A DNA stretch of 64,000 bases from Candidatus Melainabacteria bacterium (GTDB lineage: Bacteria; Cyanobacteriota; Vampirovibrionia; Obscuribacterales; Obscuribacteraceae). How positions within the stretch are numbered: position 1 is the stretch's first letter; each line of letters starts with the position of its first letter. The stretch lies in NCBI GenBank assembly GCA_003242885.1, contig QKMZ01000006.1, forward strand, positions 310,001 through 374,000, read 5' to 3'. The notes beneath the pieces were generated by a model. The model worked only from the letters and a program-made list of their open reading frames with translations. It searched no databases and was not told the origin of the DNA. Position numbers and translations under genes: made by a program. Positions 8,921-17,121 of this stretch are shown here, one piece after another.

Positions 8921-10777
8921 CTAATTCTTCTTTTTCTTAGTCAGCTTCTGTCCTGAAGCATCGTTCTGTGCCGCTACACGAAACCGAATGCTCACTGCCG
9001 AACCGTTCTGCAAGTATGTTCCAGGCATACCGGTGCCGGATGGGAACGAGACAATCGATGGTCCGGGGGTAGTTGCTCCTCCGAAATCATCCCTTGGACC
9101 GAAGCACGCTGGAGGCAGACCACCACTGGATGAAGCGTTAGCACTGCCACCGCTGCTGGCGCCGTCACCGAATCCACCTATATTGCCCAACTTGAAGTTG
9201 AACTTGTCGGCGCCTGTCGCAATTAGATTGTTTGCGTTTTTATGGCAGATGGTCTTGAAGGAGCTGCCTGGAGATAGCGCAACTAGTGGATTCGATAGGG
9301 GACGTCCTCCGTGCTTGCCACCGTTAATGGTGCCAAGTTGCGTGACCTGATCTCTAATGTATACGTCCCAGTCCGCAGGAGAACTCTTTTTACCAGCCGT
9401 CGTCGTCGCTGCACTCTTGCTTTCTGCGTACATCTGCTTATGACTGACAGCCTCGAATGGATCCGGATCGATCAATACAAGTTTTTGCGTAATGGCGCCA
9501 CTCTGGTCGACTCTGTAGATGTCCATATAACCCGTCGTAAATGGGCCAGCCGCGCCAGCGGATAGCAATGGGTTGGTGAACAGATCGACTGCATCTTGAG
9601 CATTCAATTTGGTTCCAGAGAGGCGCAGCCAATCATAGAATGATTGCGAAAATACGTTCTTGATAGTCGATGAACCTGGGCCGGTCCAACTTCCTGGTGT
9701 CATTGCGGTTCCACCGGGATTTGGGAAATCATCTGTGGCCGGCGTTCTGATAGTCATTACCGGAGCGCCTGATAACGCGGGAGAATTGAGAATATCGTAA
9801 GGTGTTCCGATGAATGGAGGTCTACCATCCGGAAAGGCAATGCTCAGGGTACCGGGCGCTGGTTTCGGGTCGAATACACTGGCGGCGGTTGCTGCCGCGG
9901 AAAGACGGACGACCCTGTTCTTCTCATACATTTGATCTGCTTCGGCTTTGATCACCGATGGAATAGTGTATGGCAGACCTGCTCCAGTGGTTTGAAATTG
10001 CTGAGTGTTCACTAGTTTGATGTTGTTGCTTATACTTCCGAAGACAAAGTCTTCTCCGTCGTATGGGCAGTTGATCTCAGAGACATAAAAACCTGAGCGG
10101 CTCTGATTTGTAGAATCAACCAAAGCCCACGAATTCGGCTTGGGCAGCGGGATATTGGTTTGAACTCCTTGGGAAAGGCAACCGAGGGTGAGTTTTAGAG
10201 ATCCTTTGACATAACGTGATTCGCCTGTCATCCGCACTTTGTTGTCTTCATAAGCTTTTTCTGCACTTGCATATGGCTCTACCAGCCCGCCGTCTATGTC
10301 TTTGCCTGAGCCTCCAGGCAGTATGGCAGCTTGTAAAACAGCGACCAGCTTGTCTTTGGCACTCTTCAAATTGACGAGGTCTTGTTTGCAGAAGTACTTC
10401 ATCGTCGCGTTATTAGTTTTGTCTGCAATGATTAAGTCTAGCCTTAATGTTCCGACCATGGTGTTCAAGCCATAAACTGGCATGCTGAAGCCATCTGCCG
10501 CCGCCGTCGCACCACCTACCGGCGCCGCGTCGGATAGTCCTATATATCCAAAGTTTGAATCGTTGATGACAATTCTTCCAATGTCTTTTGCTGCGGCAAT
10601 TGACGCCGCCTCAATCGCAGTCTTCTGCTCCTGACTGCCACCTATCAATCTTGTATAGGAAAGAGCGAACAAGAGAATGACAATCAATACGCTTGCGGTA
10701 ACGGCGGCAACAAGCGCGAGCGTATTACCAGTCGCGTTTCTTCCCGCCATACAAATTCGCGAGAGTGGCAGCTTCAT
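8921..10777 (-). CDS. large TadE/TadG-like envelope protein
   Basis: A 618-residue protein. The start at 10777 (MKLPLSRICMAG) is preferred over one 46 codons upstream, because GAGGAC lies 7 bp before this ATG and the upstream extension looks non-coding. The N-terminus has a basic/Gly 'RNATGNTLALVAAV' segment leading into one membrane helix (about 12-38), then 'EQKTAIEAASIAAAKDIGRI'. This is the pattern of TadG-like proteins (Flp/Tad pilus, 'putative Flp pilus-assembly TadE/G-like'), where a pilin-like helix precedes a large extracytoplasmic domain. The remaining ~580 residues are Pro/Gly/Ser/Thr-rich with no known domain. It stands alone; no tad cluster is adjacent, although CpaC/RcpA-like secretins occur at 45-50 kb. 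Family assignment rests on the N-terminus only. Confidence 0.6.
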   Translation of the reverse strand: MKLPLSRICMAGRNATGNTLALVAAVTASVLIVILLFALSYTRLIGGSQEQKTAIEAASIAAAKDIGRIVINDSNFGYIGLSDAAPVGGATAAADGFSMPVYGLNTMVGTLRLDLIIADKTNNATMKYFCKQDLVNLKSAKDKLVAVLQAAILPGGSGKDIDGGLVEPYASAEKAYEDNKVRMTGESRYVKGSLKLTLGCLSQGVQTNIPLPKPNSWALVDSTNQSRSGFYVSEINCPYDGEDFVFGSISNNIKLVNTQQFQTTGAGLPYTIPSVIKAEADQMYEKNRVVRLSAAATAASVFDPKPAPGTLSIAFPDGRPPFIGTPYDILNSPALSGAPVMTIRTPATDDFPNPGGTAMTPGSWTGPGSSTIKNVFSQSFYDWLRLSGTKLNAQDAVDLFTNPLLSAGAAGPFTTGYMDIYRVDQSGAITQKLVLIDPDPFEAVSHKQMYAESKSAATTTAGKKSSPADWDVYIRDQVTQLGTINGGKHGGRPLSNPLVALSPGSSFKTICHKNANNLIATGADKFNFKLGNIGGFGDGASSGGSANASSSGGLPPACFGPRDDFGGATTPGPSIVSFPSGTGMPGTYLQNGSAVSIRFRVAAQNDASGQKLTKKKKN

Positions 10778-11097
10778 AGAACGTCCTCGATGGTAAGGGA
10801 GGTAGGCATCCGAGTATGCACGAACCGACATCCGAGCAAAATACGAGCCTAAGGGTGTTTTGCATGCCCTGGCTATACTTACACTCAATCTATTCGTGAA
10901 TGCTGTATCCAACATCCCGCCCTGGGGGGATGGTGTATACAGAGGGGTGAAGGCTGCCAGGGCGAAGACCTTGAGCGATCGAATCTTCCATTTGTATGCT
11001 TTGGCGCATCGTTTTCAGTTCCGTGCCAAAGTCGGGCACAATTCCATGAAGGATAATCGTGTAAAGCATAGGCGACTACATCGAGGGGATTGCCGCC
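10778..11097. other. divergent intergenic region
   Basis: A 320-bp gap between the TadG-like gene (minus) and the six-helix membrane protein (plus). It contains a dyad GCCCTGG (10919-10925) / CCAGGGC (10957-10963) and a further GCCCTGG at 10866-10872. TATACT at about 10874 is a possible -10 element without a good -35. GAGGGG about 9 bp before the ATG at 11098 is a good RBS. No additional gene is seen. Confidence 0.4.
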
Positions 11098-11973
11098 ATG
11101 TCCGATAAACCGGCAGAAAGAATTGAAAGTGTTGGCGAAACGGAGACGAGTTTCGTCAGTTCCCTTTCTCCAAAGTTGACTGCTAGTTTGATGTTTGGGG
11201 TGATCGGGCTTCTAGGTGTCTGCCATGCCCTGAACTACTACATCAAAAAGAGCGAAATCAAACTTTTCGGAGGTGACTACTTCTACCGTTTTTTTGACTT
11301 GAATATGGAACAAAACATTCCAGCATGGTACGCCTCTGTGCTCTGGTTCATGGTTTTTCTATTCTCTTTGTTGAATTATCTTCTAGAGCGTCGGCAAAAG
11401 ATCAAGAAACGGCATACTTGGGTGTGGTTGTTTTTTGCCGTTCTTTTTTTAGTTGCTTCAGCAGACGAAGTGGCAACCATTCATGAACATGTCGGCTCGC
11501 TGCTTCAGGATCTCGTTGTTCCAACCTTTAGAGCACAAATTGCGACCTATTTTGTTCGAAATGGTTTTAGCCCTGAATCATTTGTTGTTCATTTCTCAAC
11601 GTCAAAATCCCCTTGGGTCTTGTTCTATGCGCCGTTTCTCATTGGTGCGGGGGGGTTCTGTTGGATCTTCCTCTGGCGTCGGTTTTCAAACAATCGCAAC
11701 CTTCGCAATCTGATGCTCATAGCCGCTGGCTGTTATCTAGTGGCAGAGTCGTTTGATTTTATACAAGGCATGCGAAGCCCACCTATTTCATTGTTTCCAC
11801 AGCCATTAGGTTTAGATTGGCCAACCTTTCTAGACCTGACGGTGATGATTGAAGAATTGCTCGAGGATTGCGGCACGGTTTTTATCATTTGGGCTTTGTT
11901 TCAACACTTTTGTGCCGGATTTGGACGATATACGCCTGGGGGGAGCGCAGGTGAAGAGAAAGCAGTGCTCTAG
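11098..11973 (+). CDS. six-helix membrane protein with DEVATIHEH motif, unknown
   Basis: A 291-residue integral membrane protein with about six hydrophobic helices (roughly 28-47, 75-93, 103-122, 177-197, 203-222, 250-270). At the end of the third helix is the acidic/histidine motif SADEVATIHEHVG, and the last helix carries EELLEDCGTVFIIW and ends in a His. Such D/E-xxx-H-E motifs in a membrane suggest a metal- or proton-binding site, but I do not recognise the family. It has a good RBS (GAGGGG). Its last 23 bp overlap the start of the lipoprotein gene, so the two are translationally coupled and may act together. Confidence 0.75.
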   Translation: MSDKPAERIESVGETETSFVSSLSPKLTASLMFGVIGLLGVCHALNYYIKKSEIKLFGGDYFYRFFDLNMEQNIPAWYASVLWFMVFLFSLLNYLLERRQKIKKRHTWVWLFFAVLFLVASADEVATIHEHVGSLLQDLVVPTFRAQIATYFVRNGFSPESFVVHFSTSKSPWVLFYAPFLIGAGGFCWIFLWRRFSNNRNLRNLMLIAAGCYLVAESFDFIQGMRSPPISLFPQPLGLDWPTFLDLTVMIEELLEDCGTVFIIWALFQHFCAGFGRYTPGGSAGEEKAVL

Positions 11974-12649
11974 TTATGTTTCGCAATCGCGTGCTCCCGC
12001 GCTCATCGCTTGTGTTTTCATCGTCTGTGCTTGCGTTTTGAGCTGCTCGTCAAACAATGCGGTGGTCGTCAAAAGGAGTGACGTATCTATTGAAAAGCGT
12101 ATTTACGATAAAAACAATCGTCCAGACGACAAAGTTTCCTCCCACCCTTCGGTAGAAGCAAACACTCATTGGGACTTCGAGTTCATCCCTGAAATTGGCT
12201 TTGAGCGCACATCGCTCAAGGAACATGGCAATGAGTTTGTATCTGTCGTCTTAGTGAAGAAGGTGGAAATTACTTTGGCATTGCCAATTCAGATATGGTT
12301 GCCCGCGAGTGCCACAGAAAAGGTTATTGCCCACGAAGGTGGTCATGTTGAAATTTGCCGGCACTTCTACTCCAGTGCCGAAAAGTGCGCTCGAGCTGCT
12401 GCCGAGACTCTAGTCAATCGAGAATTCTCAGGTTCTGGTGCAAGTGAAAGTGAGAGTATGCGCATTGCCGTGGAGTCAGCGGGTGCGGCGCTTGCGACTC
12501 CGTATCGAAATGCGGTCATTCTGCCTGCCAATAGAGCAAGTTCTATCTATGATGAATTGACGAAACACGGACAGGCTGACATACCTGTCAATGTTGCAGT
12601 CAAAGCGGCGATAGAGCAAGCGATGAGAGTTCCGCTGAAAAGCGAATGA
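11951..12649 (+). CDS. predicted lipoprotein with HExxH zinc-protease motif
   Basis: A 232-residue product starting at GTG 11951, chosen because GGGGGGAG precedes it and the sequence then gives a basic N-terminus, hydrophobic core and lipobox VLS-C32. It should be exported and lipid-anchored. Residues 128-132 are HEGGH, a perfect HExxH motif, in the context EKVIAHEGGHVEICRHFY, with further acidic and His residues nearby. This resembles the DUF922-type 'predicted secreted Zn-dependent protease' layout, though overall similarity cannot be judged here. The start overlaps the end of the preceding membrane protein by 23 bp. Proteolytic activity is inferred from the motif only. Confidence 0.65.
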   Translation: MKRKQCSSYVSQSRAPALIACVFIVCACVLSCSSNNAVVVKRSDVSIEKRIYDKNNRPDDKVSSHPSVEANTHWDFEFIPEIGFERTSLKEHGNEFVSVVLVKKVEITLALPIQIWLPASATEKVIAHEGGHVEICRHFYSSAEKCARAAAETLVNREFSGSGASESESMRIAVESAGAALATPYRNAVILPANRASSIYDELTKHGQADIPVNVAVKAAIEQAMRVPLKSE

Positions 12650-12787
12650 AAACTGTTGTCTGCAAAACAAAAAGGGAAGTTGGCGGACACAAGAAAGTTA
12701 AATCAGCGTCACCAATAACATTGGCGCCGTTCGATTTGCGCCGGAATAGGGAAAGCTCAAAATAGAGCAAGCGTGAGGTGCCATTCG

Positions 12788-13408
12788 ATGAACCGCAATA
12801 GCAATGCCGATAATAGCGCCCGAAAGGATCGCCTTTCCGCAAGATGGGTCATGTCGATTATGGCGCTGACGTTTTTGGTATTTCCATCGGCGGCTCTGGC
12901 TGATGACGACGCGATGCAAAGCTCGGGGTCCACGCGTATTCAAGTCCAAAGGCGTGACCCCCTGAAGGCTGGTGCATCAGTTGATCGTGATCTTGGCACG
13001 CTCAATAATGATGAGACTTCGAAGTTGCGAGCCATTTTTGCTCAGCAAGCTGATGGAAACAAACCAGCCAATTTACGTGGAAATGCGGCCCAGGAAGACA
13101 CCAACTTTAGAGGGCAAACGCCCATGTTGGACAGGGTTTATAAGAATCCAAACAACCAGAATTTTTTCAAAGCCAAAGCCCAAGAGCAAGGCTCGGATAA
13201 TGCGCCCTACATTTGGTGCCAGAGTGCCGGCGGTGGTTATTATGACTGCACCAACACTTATAAAGGAACTGTTCCCGGTTATAGGCTGCGAGAGCTAGGC
13301 GGTAAATTCGTTGATGGTACGCCGGTTCCCAAAGGTGCCGTAAAAATGAATGAGGCTGGCCACGTGTGGTGGCAAAACGGCTTGAGCCCGAGTTTCAAGC
13401 ACTACTAA
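12788..13408 (+). CDS. secreted protein, unknown
   Basis: A 206-residue product; the ATG at 12788 is preferred over a GTG five codons upstream because GAGGTG lies 7 bp before it. An N-terminal signal sequence (basic stretch, hydrophobic core 'SIMALTFLVFPSAALA') would be removed before DDDA. The mature part is hydrophilic. Near the C-terminus is a compact Gly/Tyr/Trp-rich segment with two cysteines (YIWCQSAGGGYYDC) and a Trp-rich end (GHVWWQNGLSPS). No family was recognised. It follows the lipoprotein gene by 138 bp and is followed by a hairpin. Confidence 0.65.
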   Translation: MNRNSNADNSARKDRLSARWVMSIMALTFLVFPSAALADDDAMQSSGSTRIQVQRRDPLKAGASVDRDLGTLNNDETSKLRAIFAQQADGNKPANLRGNAAQEDTNFRGQTPMLDRVYKNPNNQNFFKAKAQEQGSDNAPYIWCQSAGGGYYDCTNTYKGTVPGYRLRELGGKFVDGTPVPKGAVKMNEAGHVWWQNGLSPSFKHY

Positions 13409-13411
13409 AGA

Positions 13412-13429
13412 GTTGCCCGTTAGGGCAAC
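13412..13429 (+). terminator. short GC hairpin after the secreted-protein gene
   Basis: GTTGCCC and GGGCAAC form a 7-bp stem with a 4-nt loop directly after the stop codon at 13408. No T-tract follows, so it may be an mRNA 3'-end stabiliser rather than a true intrinsic terminator. Confidence 0.4.
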
Positions 13430-13460
13430 GCCATGCGAAGTTCCTTGAAATTTACTGTAG

Positions 13461-13481
13461 GGTCGACGCCATGCGTCGACC
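13461..13481. repeat. REP-like palindrome
   Basis: GGTCGACG and CGTCGACC form a perfect 8-bp stem around CCATG, within a 'GTAGGGTCGACGCCATGCGTCGACC' type context. It resembles short intergenic palindromes dispersed in many bacterial genomes. The core ACGCCATGCG also occurs 38 bp upstream (13428-13437). Only one full copy was noticed in this window. Confidence 0.4.
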
Positions 13482-13505
13482 TGTGACTAAACAAGCTTGC
13501 CCCTT

Positions 13506-14381
13506 TCAGCGATGAGCAGCCGCGAATTTGTCTGCATGGATTTGTTCTAGAAGAACTTTGATGTGTTGGGTTTCGTTATGGTTCGCCGGAAGTTTGCGTG
13601 CCACAATTTCTTGCGCAGCGACTAGCTTTTCCTCAGCTTCGGTCATCTTGTTCAACTGCATCAATGCTATCCCCTGGGCTTTTAGGCACAGCATCATTTG
13701 TTCCGGTCGCTCTGGAGCTGACGAACTGCACACTTCTTCCACCATTCTCAGATATTGCAAGGCGCGCTTGGGATTGTTGAATGACGGGGACAAGTAAGTC
13801 TCTGCAAGCCAAATTAGACACTGTGATGTTTCCACAGATAGAGAGCCGTTGAGAGCCTGCGAGCAGCTAAGGGACTGTTGAAATTGATCTTCTGCTTCCA
13901 CGAATTTTTTGTTGACGTAGCTGAAGATGCCCTCTCTTTCCAGAATTTCGCATGTGATTCTTTCTTCTTCGAGATGGTGTTCGACGACAACTGCCTTTGC
14001 CTTTTCCAGTGGTGCCAAGGCCTTTTCCCATTGCCCGTTTTCTCGGTACAGGTCAGATAAGGTAACAAGCCATGTTGCTTTCTGAATCCAATCGTTGGAT
14101 TTTGATGTTTCCATCAGTTTGAGTGCCTTTTCAGTTTGATCAATTGCTTCTTGCCGCTTGCCGGCAGCCTTGGCGGTGGTTGCCAAAAAAAGAATGGAGT
14201 TGATCTGGTGTTGAACTTTGAGGGGCGGTGTTCTTGCCTCTTCAACCGGCGGTGAGCCAGCGCGAAAGAAAATCGCCACCAACACTAAAATACCGAGTAC
14301 GAGTGCAAATCCGGCGACGAGTGGTAGATTTGCTCTCCCCCGTCTTCTTGGCGATTGGTTCGATGTAGATGTCTGGACCAT
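13506..14381 (-). CDS. membrane-anchored TPR protein
   Basis: A 291-residue protein with one N-terminal membrane helix (about 19-38) after a basic stretch. A mostly helical C-terminal part contains several tetratricopeptide-like units (for example AKAAGKRQEAIDQTEKALKL, 'YRENGQWEKALAPLEKAKAV' and 'MTEAEEKLVAAQEIV'). TPRs usually mediate protein-protein contacts. Its ATG overlaps the ftsY stop codon by one base (TAATG), so it is translationally coupled to ftsY and may have an envelope-targeting role. No catalytic motif is seen. Confidence 0.8.
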   Translation of the reverse strand: MVQTSTSNQSPRRRGRANLPLVAGFALVLGILVLVAIFFRAGSPPVEEARTPPLKVQHQINSILFLATTAKAAGKRQEAIDQTEKALKLMETSKSNDWIQKATWLVTLSDLYRENGQWEKALAPLEKAKAVVVEHHLEEERITCEILEREGIFSYVNKKFVEAEDQFQQSLSCSQALNGSLSVETSQCLIWLAETYLSPSFNNPKRALQYLRMVEEVCSSSAPERPEQMMLCLKAQGIALMQLNKMTEAEEKLVAAQEIVARKLPANHNETQHIKVLLEQIHADKFAAAHR

Positions 14382-15487
14382 TAACCAAACAGTGCTTCTA
14401 CAAACAGCTCCGGCTCAAAGTCTCTGAGGTCGTCCATCTTTTCGCCCAGTCCAATTAATTTGACCGGAATATTCAGCTCTGATGAGATTCCAAAAACGAT
14501 GCCACCTTTGGCGGTGCCATCAAGCTTTGTCAAAATTACGCCTGTGAGCGGGCATACTTCCGTGAAGACTTCCGCTTGTTTCATGCCATTTTGTCCAGTG
14601 GAAGCATCAAGCACAAGCAGAGACTCGAGTGGCAATCCTTTGCCGTGCTTTTCAATGACATTGCGGATTTTTCCGAGCTCAGCCATCAAATTTGTTTTAT
14701 TGTGGAGTCGACCCGCGGTATCGATGATGATGACGTCGTAATTTTCGTCTTTAGCTTTGTTGAGAGCTTGGAAAACTACTGCACCCGGATCCGAACCATC
14801 AGGTAAGCGGCAAATGTCTACCTGCGCACGTTCTGCCCAGATTTCCAATTGCGACTCTGCGGCTGCTCTAAAAGTATCGGCTGCGGCAACAAGAACCTTT
14901 TTGCCTTGCGAACGGAAGCGATAGCAGAGTTTTCCGATGCTGGTGGTTTTGCCTGTGCCGTTGACGCCAACAATCAAATAGAGATTGAGCTTACCTTCTT
15001 TGTATTGTAGCTTGTGCTGCGGGGCGTTTTTAAGTGTTTTTGCAAATTCAATCTTGAGGAAGTCTTCAACGTCGTTGGACATCCAGTTTTTGCCTTTTGC
15101 TTCTTTGCGCAAATGCTCGACCATGGTTTCGGCTGTCTTCACGCCGATGTCGGCTTTGATCAATTTTTCTTCCAACTCTTCTAAGTAGTCGCCATCAATT
15201 GGGCGCGGAGCGGACTTTGCGCGTGATGATGAAAATTGCGGTGGGCTCAATGTGCTTACATTGTTGGGTGTATGCGAAGCGGAAGCGTTATGAGAAACTT
15301 CGGCGGCCGGCGCACCAACATGAGTGTCTCCTGCGTCTCCTTCCTGAAACTCTTCGGATTCCTCTACCGATTCGCGGTCGAGAACATCATCGACAACCTC
15401 ATGGCGAGTGCGTTTGAGGGCAGACTTTAACTTCGACAGAGTCGAACCCCAAAAGCCTGATTTTTCCTTCTTATCTTCGTCGTCCAT
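14381..15487 (-). CDS. ftsY: signal recognition particle receptor FtsY
   Basis: A 368-residue SRP GTPase that docks SRP-ribosome complexes at the inner membrane. The first ~95 residues form an acidic, low-complexity A-domain, then comes the helical N domain (about 100-165). The G domain has G1 GVNGTGKTT (174-182), G3 DTAGR and G4 [10 protein letters not shown], all intact. The C-terminus ([22 protein letters not shown]) is the family end. It starts 9 bp after nusB and overlaps the TPR gene, giving an operon nusB-ftsY-TPR. Identification is secure. Confidence 0.97.
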   Translation of the reverse strand: MDDEDKKEKSGFWGSTLSKLKSALKRTRHEVVDDVLDRESVEESEEFQEGDAGDTHVGAPAAEVSHNASASHTPNNVSTLSPPQFSSSRAKSAPRPIDGDYLEELEEKLIKADIGVKTAETMVEHLRKEAKGKNWMSNDVEDFLKIEFAKTLKNAPQHKLQYKEGKLNLYLIVGVNGTGKTTSIGKLCYRFRSQGKKVLVAAADTFRAAAESQLEIWAERAQVDICRLPDGSDPGAVVFQALNKAKDENYDVIIIDTAGRLHNKTNLMAELGKIRNVIEKHGKGLPLESLLVLDASTGQNGMKQAEVFTEVCPLTGVILTKLDGTAKGGIVFGISSELNIPVKLIGLGEKMDDLRDFEPELFVEALFG

Positions 15488-15496
15488 GACTTGTAC

Positions 15497-16315
15497 CTAG
15501 AATGTTGTCTCTTCCAGTGATTCATCCTGCGGAACTGGTGCTGCTGCTGCTACTTGAGCAGCATTGCGAATGTATTCCGGGAATTCGCCGGTGTTTCGAA
15601 ATGTTTTGGCTTGCTCTGCGAGATCTGCAAGAACACCATTGACGAATTTCGCTGCCTTTTCGTCAGCGAAGCGGTGGCACAATTCAACAGCTTCGCTGAT
15701 AGCGACATTGATTGGCACTTCGTGAATGAAGAAAGCTTCTGCGCATGCGAGTCTGAGAATATCCCTGTCGATGGAGACCATTCTGTCGACGTTCCACTTG
15801 GAGCGCGTCGATTTGATGTACTCGTCGATTTCTGCTTTATGCTCGATATAGGCTTCAAGAAGTTTTAGAAGGAATTCGCGGATTTCAGCATGCGAATATT
15901 TTTCAAATGTGGCCCTATTTGTGTGACCGCACTGTTTGCACGGAATGTTGATTGAGGAGCTGCCACTGGCGAGCGTCATTTCCGGAACATCCAGCGCTTC
16001 GGCGACTAAATGCAGCGCCCTTTCCACCTGAGCAATTTGCTCTCTCAATTGTTCGGTCGTGAACTGAACCGGTTTTAACACCTGCGTGGAACGAGCATTG
16101 TCCTGGTGTTCCGCTTCGATGTTGTGCAATTCGAAATTGGTCTTTTCGAGAATCGCACCGGCGTCCAAGAGGTTTTGCTTGGCATAATCGGCCAGCATTC
16201 TCACTGTCTTTTCGACGAGTGCGCCCATCTCAAGCGCTTCGCCACCCTCCTTAGTCTTAGGGAGCTGCGGCATTAGGATTACTGCAATTTCGCGGGCAAC
16301 GCGCCGGGCTGTCAT
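15497..16315 (-). CDS. nusB: transcription antitermination protein NusB, extended
   Basis: A 272-residue protein. The C-terminal half (about 140-250) is a standard NusB fold: 'VSIDRDILRLACAEAFF', 'VPINVAISEAVELCHRFADEKAAKFVNGVLADL'-type helices that bind NusE/S10 and boxA RNA in rRNA antitermination. NusB is normally 130-160 residues. Here an N-terminal part begins with the usual first helix (MTARRVAREIAV) but then inserts about 100 residues, including 'CKQCGH', a lone Cys pair. It is the first gene of the nusB-ftsY-TPR operon and diverges from rsmD. A GAGTG RBS is near the ATG. Confidence 0.9.
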   Translation of the reverse strand: MTARRVAREIAVILMPQLPKTKEGGEALEMGALVEKTVRMLADYAKQNLLDAGAILEKTNFELHNIEAEHQDNARSTQVLKPVQFTTEQLREQIAQVERALHLVAEALDVPEMTLASGSSSINIPCKQCGHTNRATFEKYSHAEIREFLLKLLEAYIEHKAEIDEYIKSTRSKWNVDRMVSIDRDILRLACAEAFFIHEVPINVAISEAVELCHRFADEKAAKFVNGVLADLAEQAKTFRNTGEFPEYIRNAAQVAAAAPVPQDESLEETTF

Positions 16316-16453
16316 GATCGGTCACTCATATATGGGATGCCAGTAGAAGCAAGTTGCCATGTTACCATGGTCCGGTGTTCAGCTGATTATGTTATGGACC
16401 GGCTCTTCATGCCTTAGTTCTAGATTATAAGTCGGCTTCAGGCGGAGCGAATT

Positions 16454-17032
16454 TTGCGTATTACGGGCGGTACAGCAAGAGGCAGGAGCGTCGAAAGTCC
16501 AATTGGGCTGGACGTTCGCCCTACAGGCGCGAAAGTTCGCCAGGCACTTTTCAATATTCTTGCCTTTCGCATGAATGGGGCTAGATTTCTCGATATCTGT
16601 GCCGGGACGGGTTTGGTTGGTATCGAAGCGTTAAGCAGAGGAGCCGGGACGCTAGTTTCGATAGAGGAAAACCGGGCTGTGGCGAAAGCCGTCGACAACA
16701 GTCTCAAAAAGCTCAAGCTGGACGGCGAAGTAATTTGCGGCGATTGGAAGCGCGTTTTGCCAATTCTCGAGCCAAAATCCTTCGACATAATTTTTGCTGA
16801 TCCGCCCTACAAATCTCCATATATCAAGGACATACCGTTGTCAGTGGAAAAATATGACCTCCTGGACGAAGGTGGGCTCTTGGTAATCGAACATCTGAAA
16901 GGATATGAGTTCTCGCAAGAACCCACAGTATTGTCTCTTCAGTCCACGCGCAATTATGGTCAAACTTGTTTGTCCTTCTTTTCGAAAAGCGAAGTTAGCC
17001 CGCGAGATCAAAGAGGTGAAAAAGGGCAATAG
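16454..17032 (+). CDS. rsmD: 16S rRNA (guanine-N2)-methyltransferase RsmD
   Basis: A 192-residue class I methyltransferase that modifies G966 (E. coli numbering) of 16S rRNA. The start is a TTG preceded by GGCGGAG and gives the family-typical MRITGGTARGR. The N-terminal 'RPTGAKVRQALFNIL' signature, the SAM motif FLDICAGTGLVGIEALSRGA and the catalytic DPPY (IIFADPPYKSP) are all present. It stands divergent from nusB, with 138 bp between, and is followed 89 bp later by the long MshEN-repeat gene. Confidence 0.95.
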   Translation: MRITGGTARGRSVESPIGLDVRPTGAKVRQALFNILAFRMNGARFLDICAGTGLVGIEALSRGAGTLVSIEENRAVAKAVDNSLKKLKLDGEVICGDWKRVLPILEPKSFDIIFADPPYKSPYIKDIPLSVEKYDLLDEGGLLVIEHLKGYEFSQEPTVLSLQSTRNYGQTCLSFFSKSEVSPRDQRGEKGQ

Positions 17033-17121
17033 TCCTAAAAGCCCATCTTTGCCGGAATACTTTGTAACTTAGTTAGCGGTAGAACTGGTAAGCTATTTAG
17101 CCAGGATCTGCCATAAGAATA

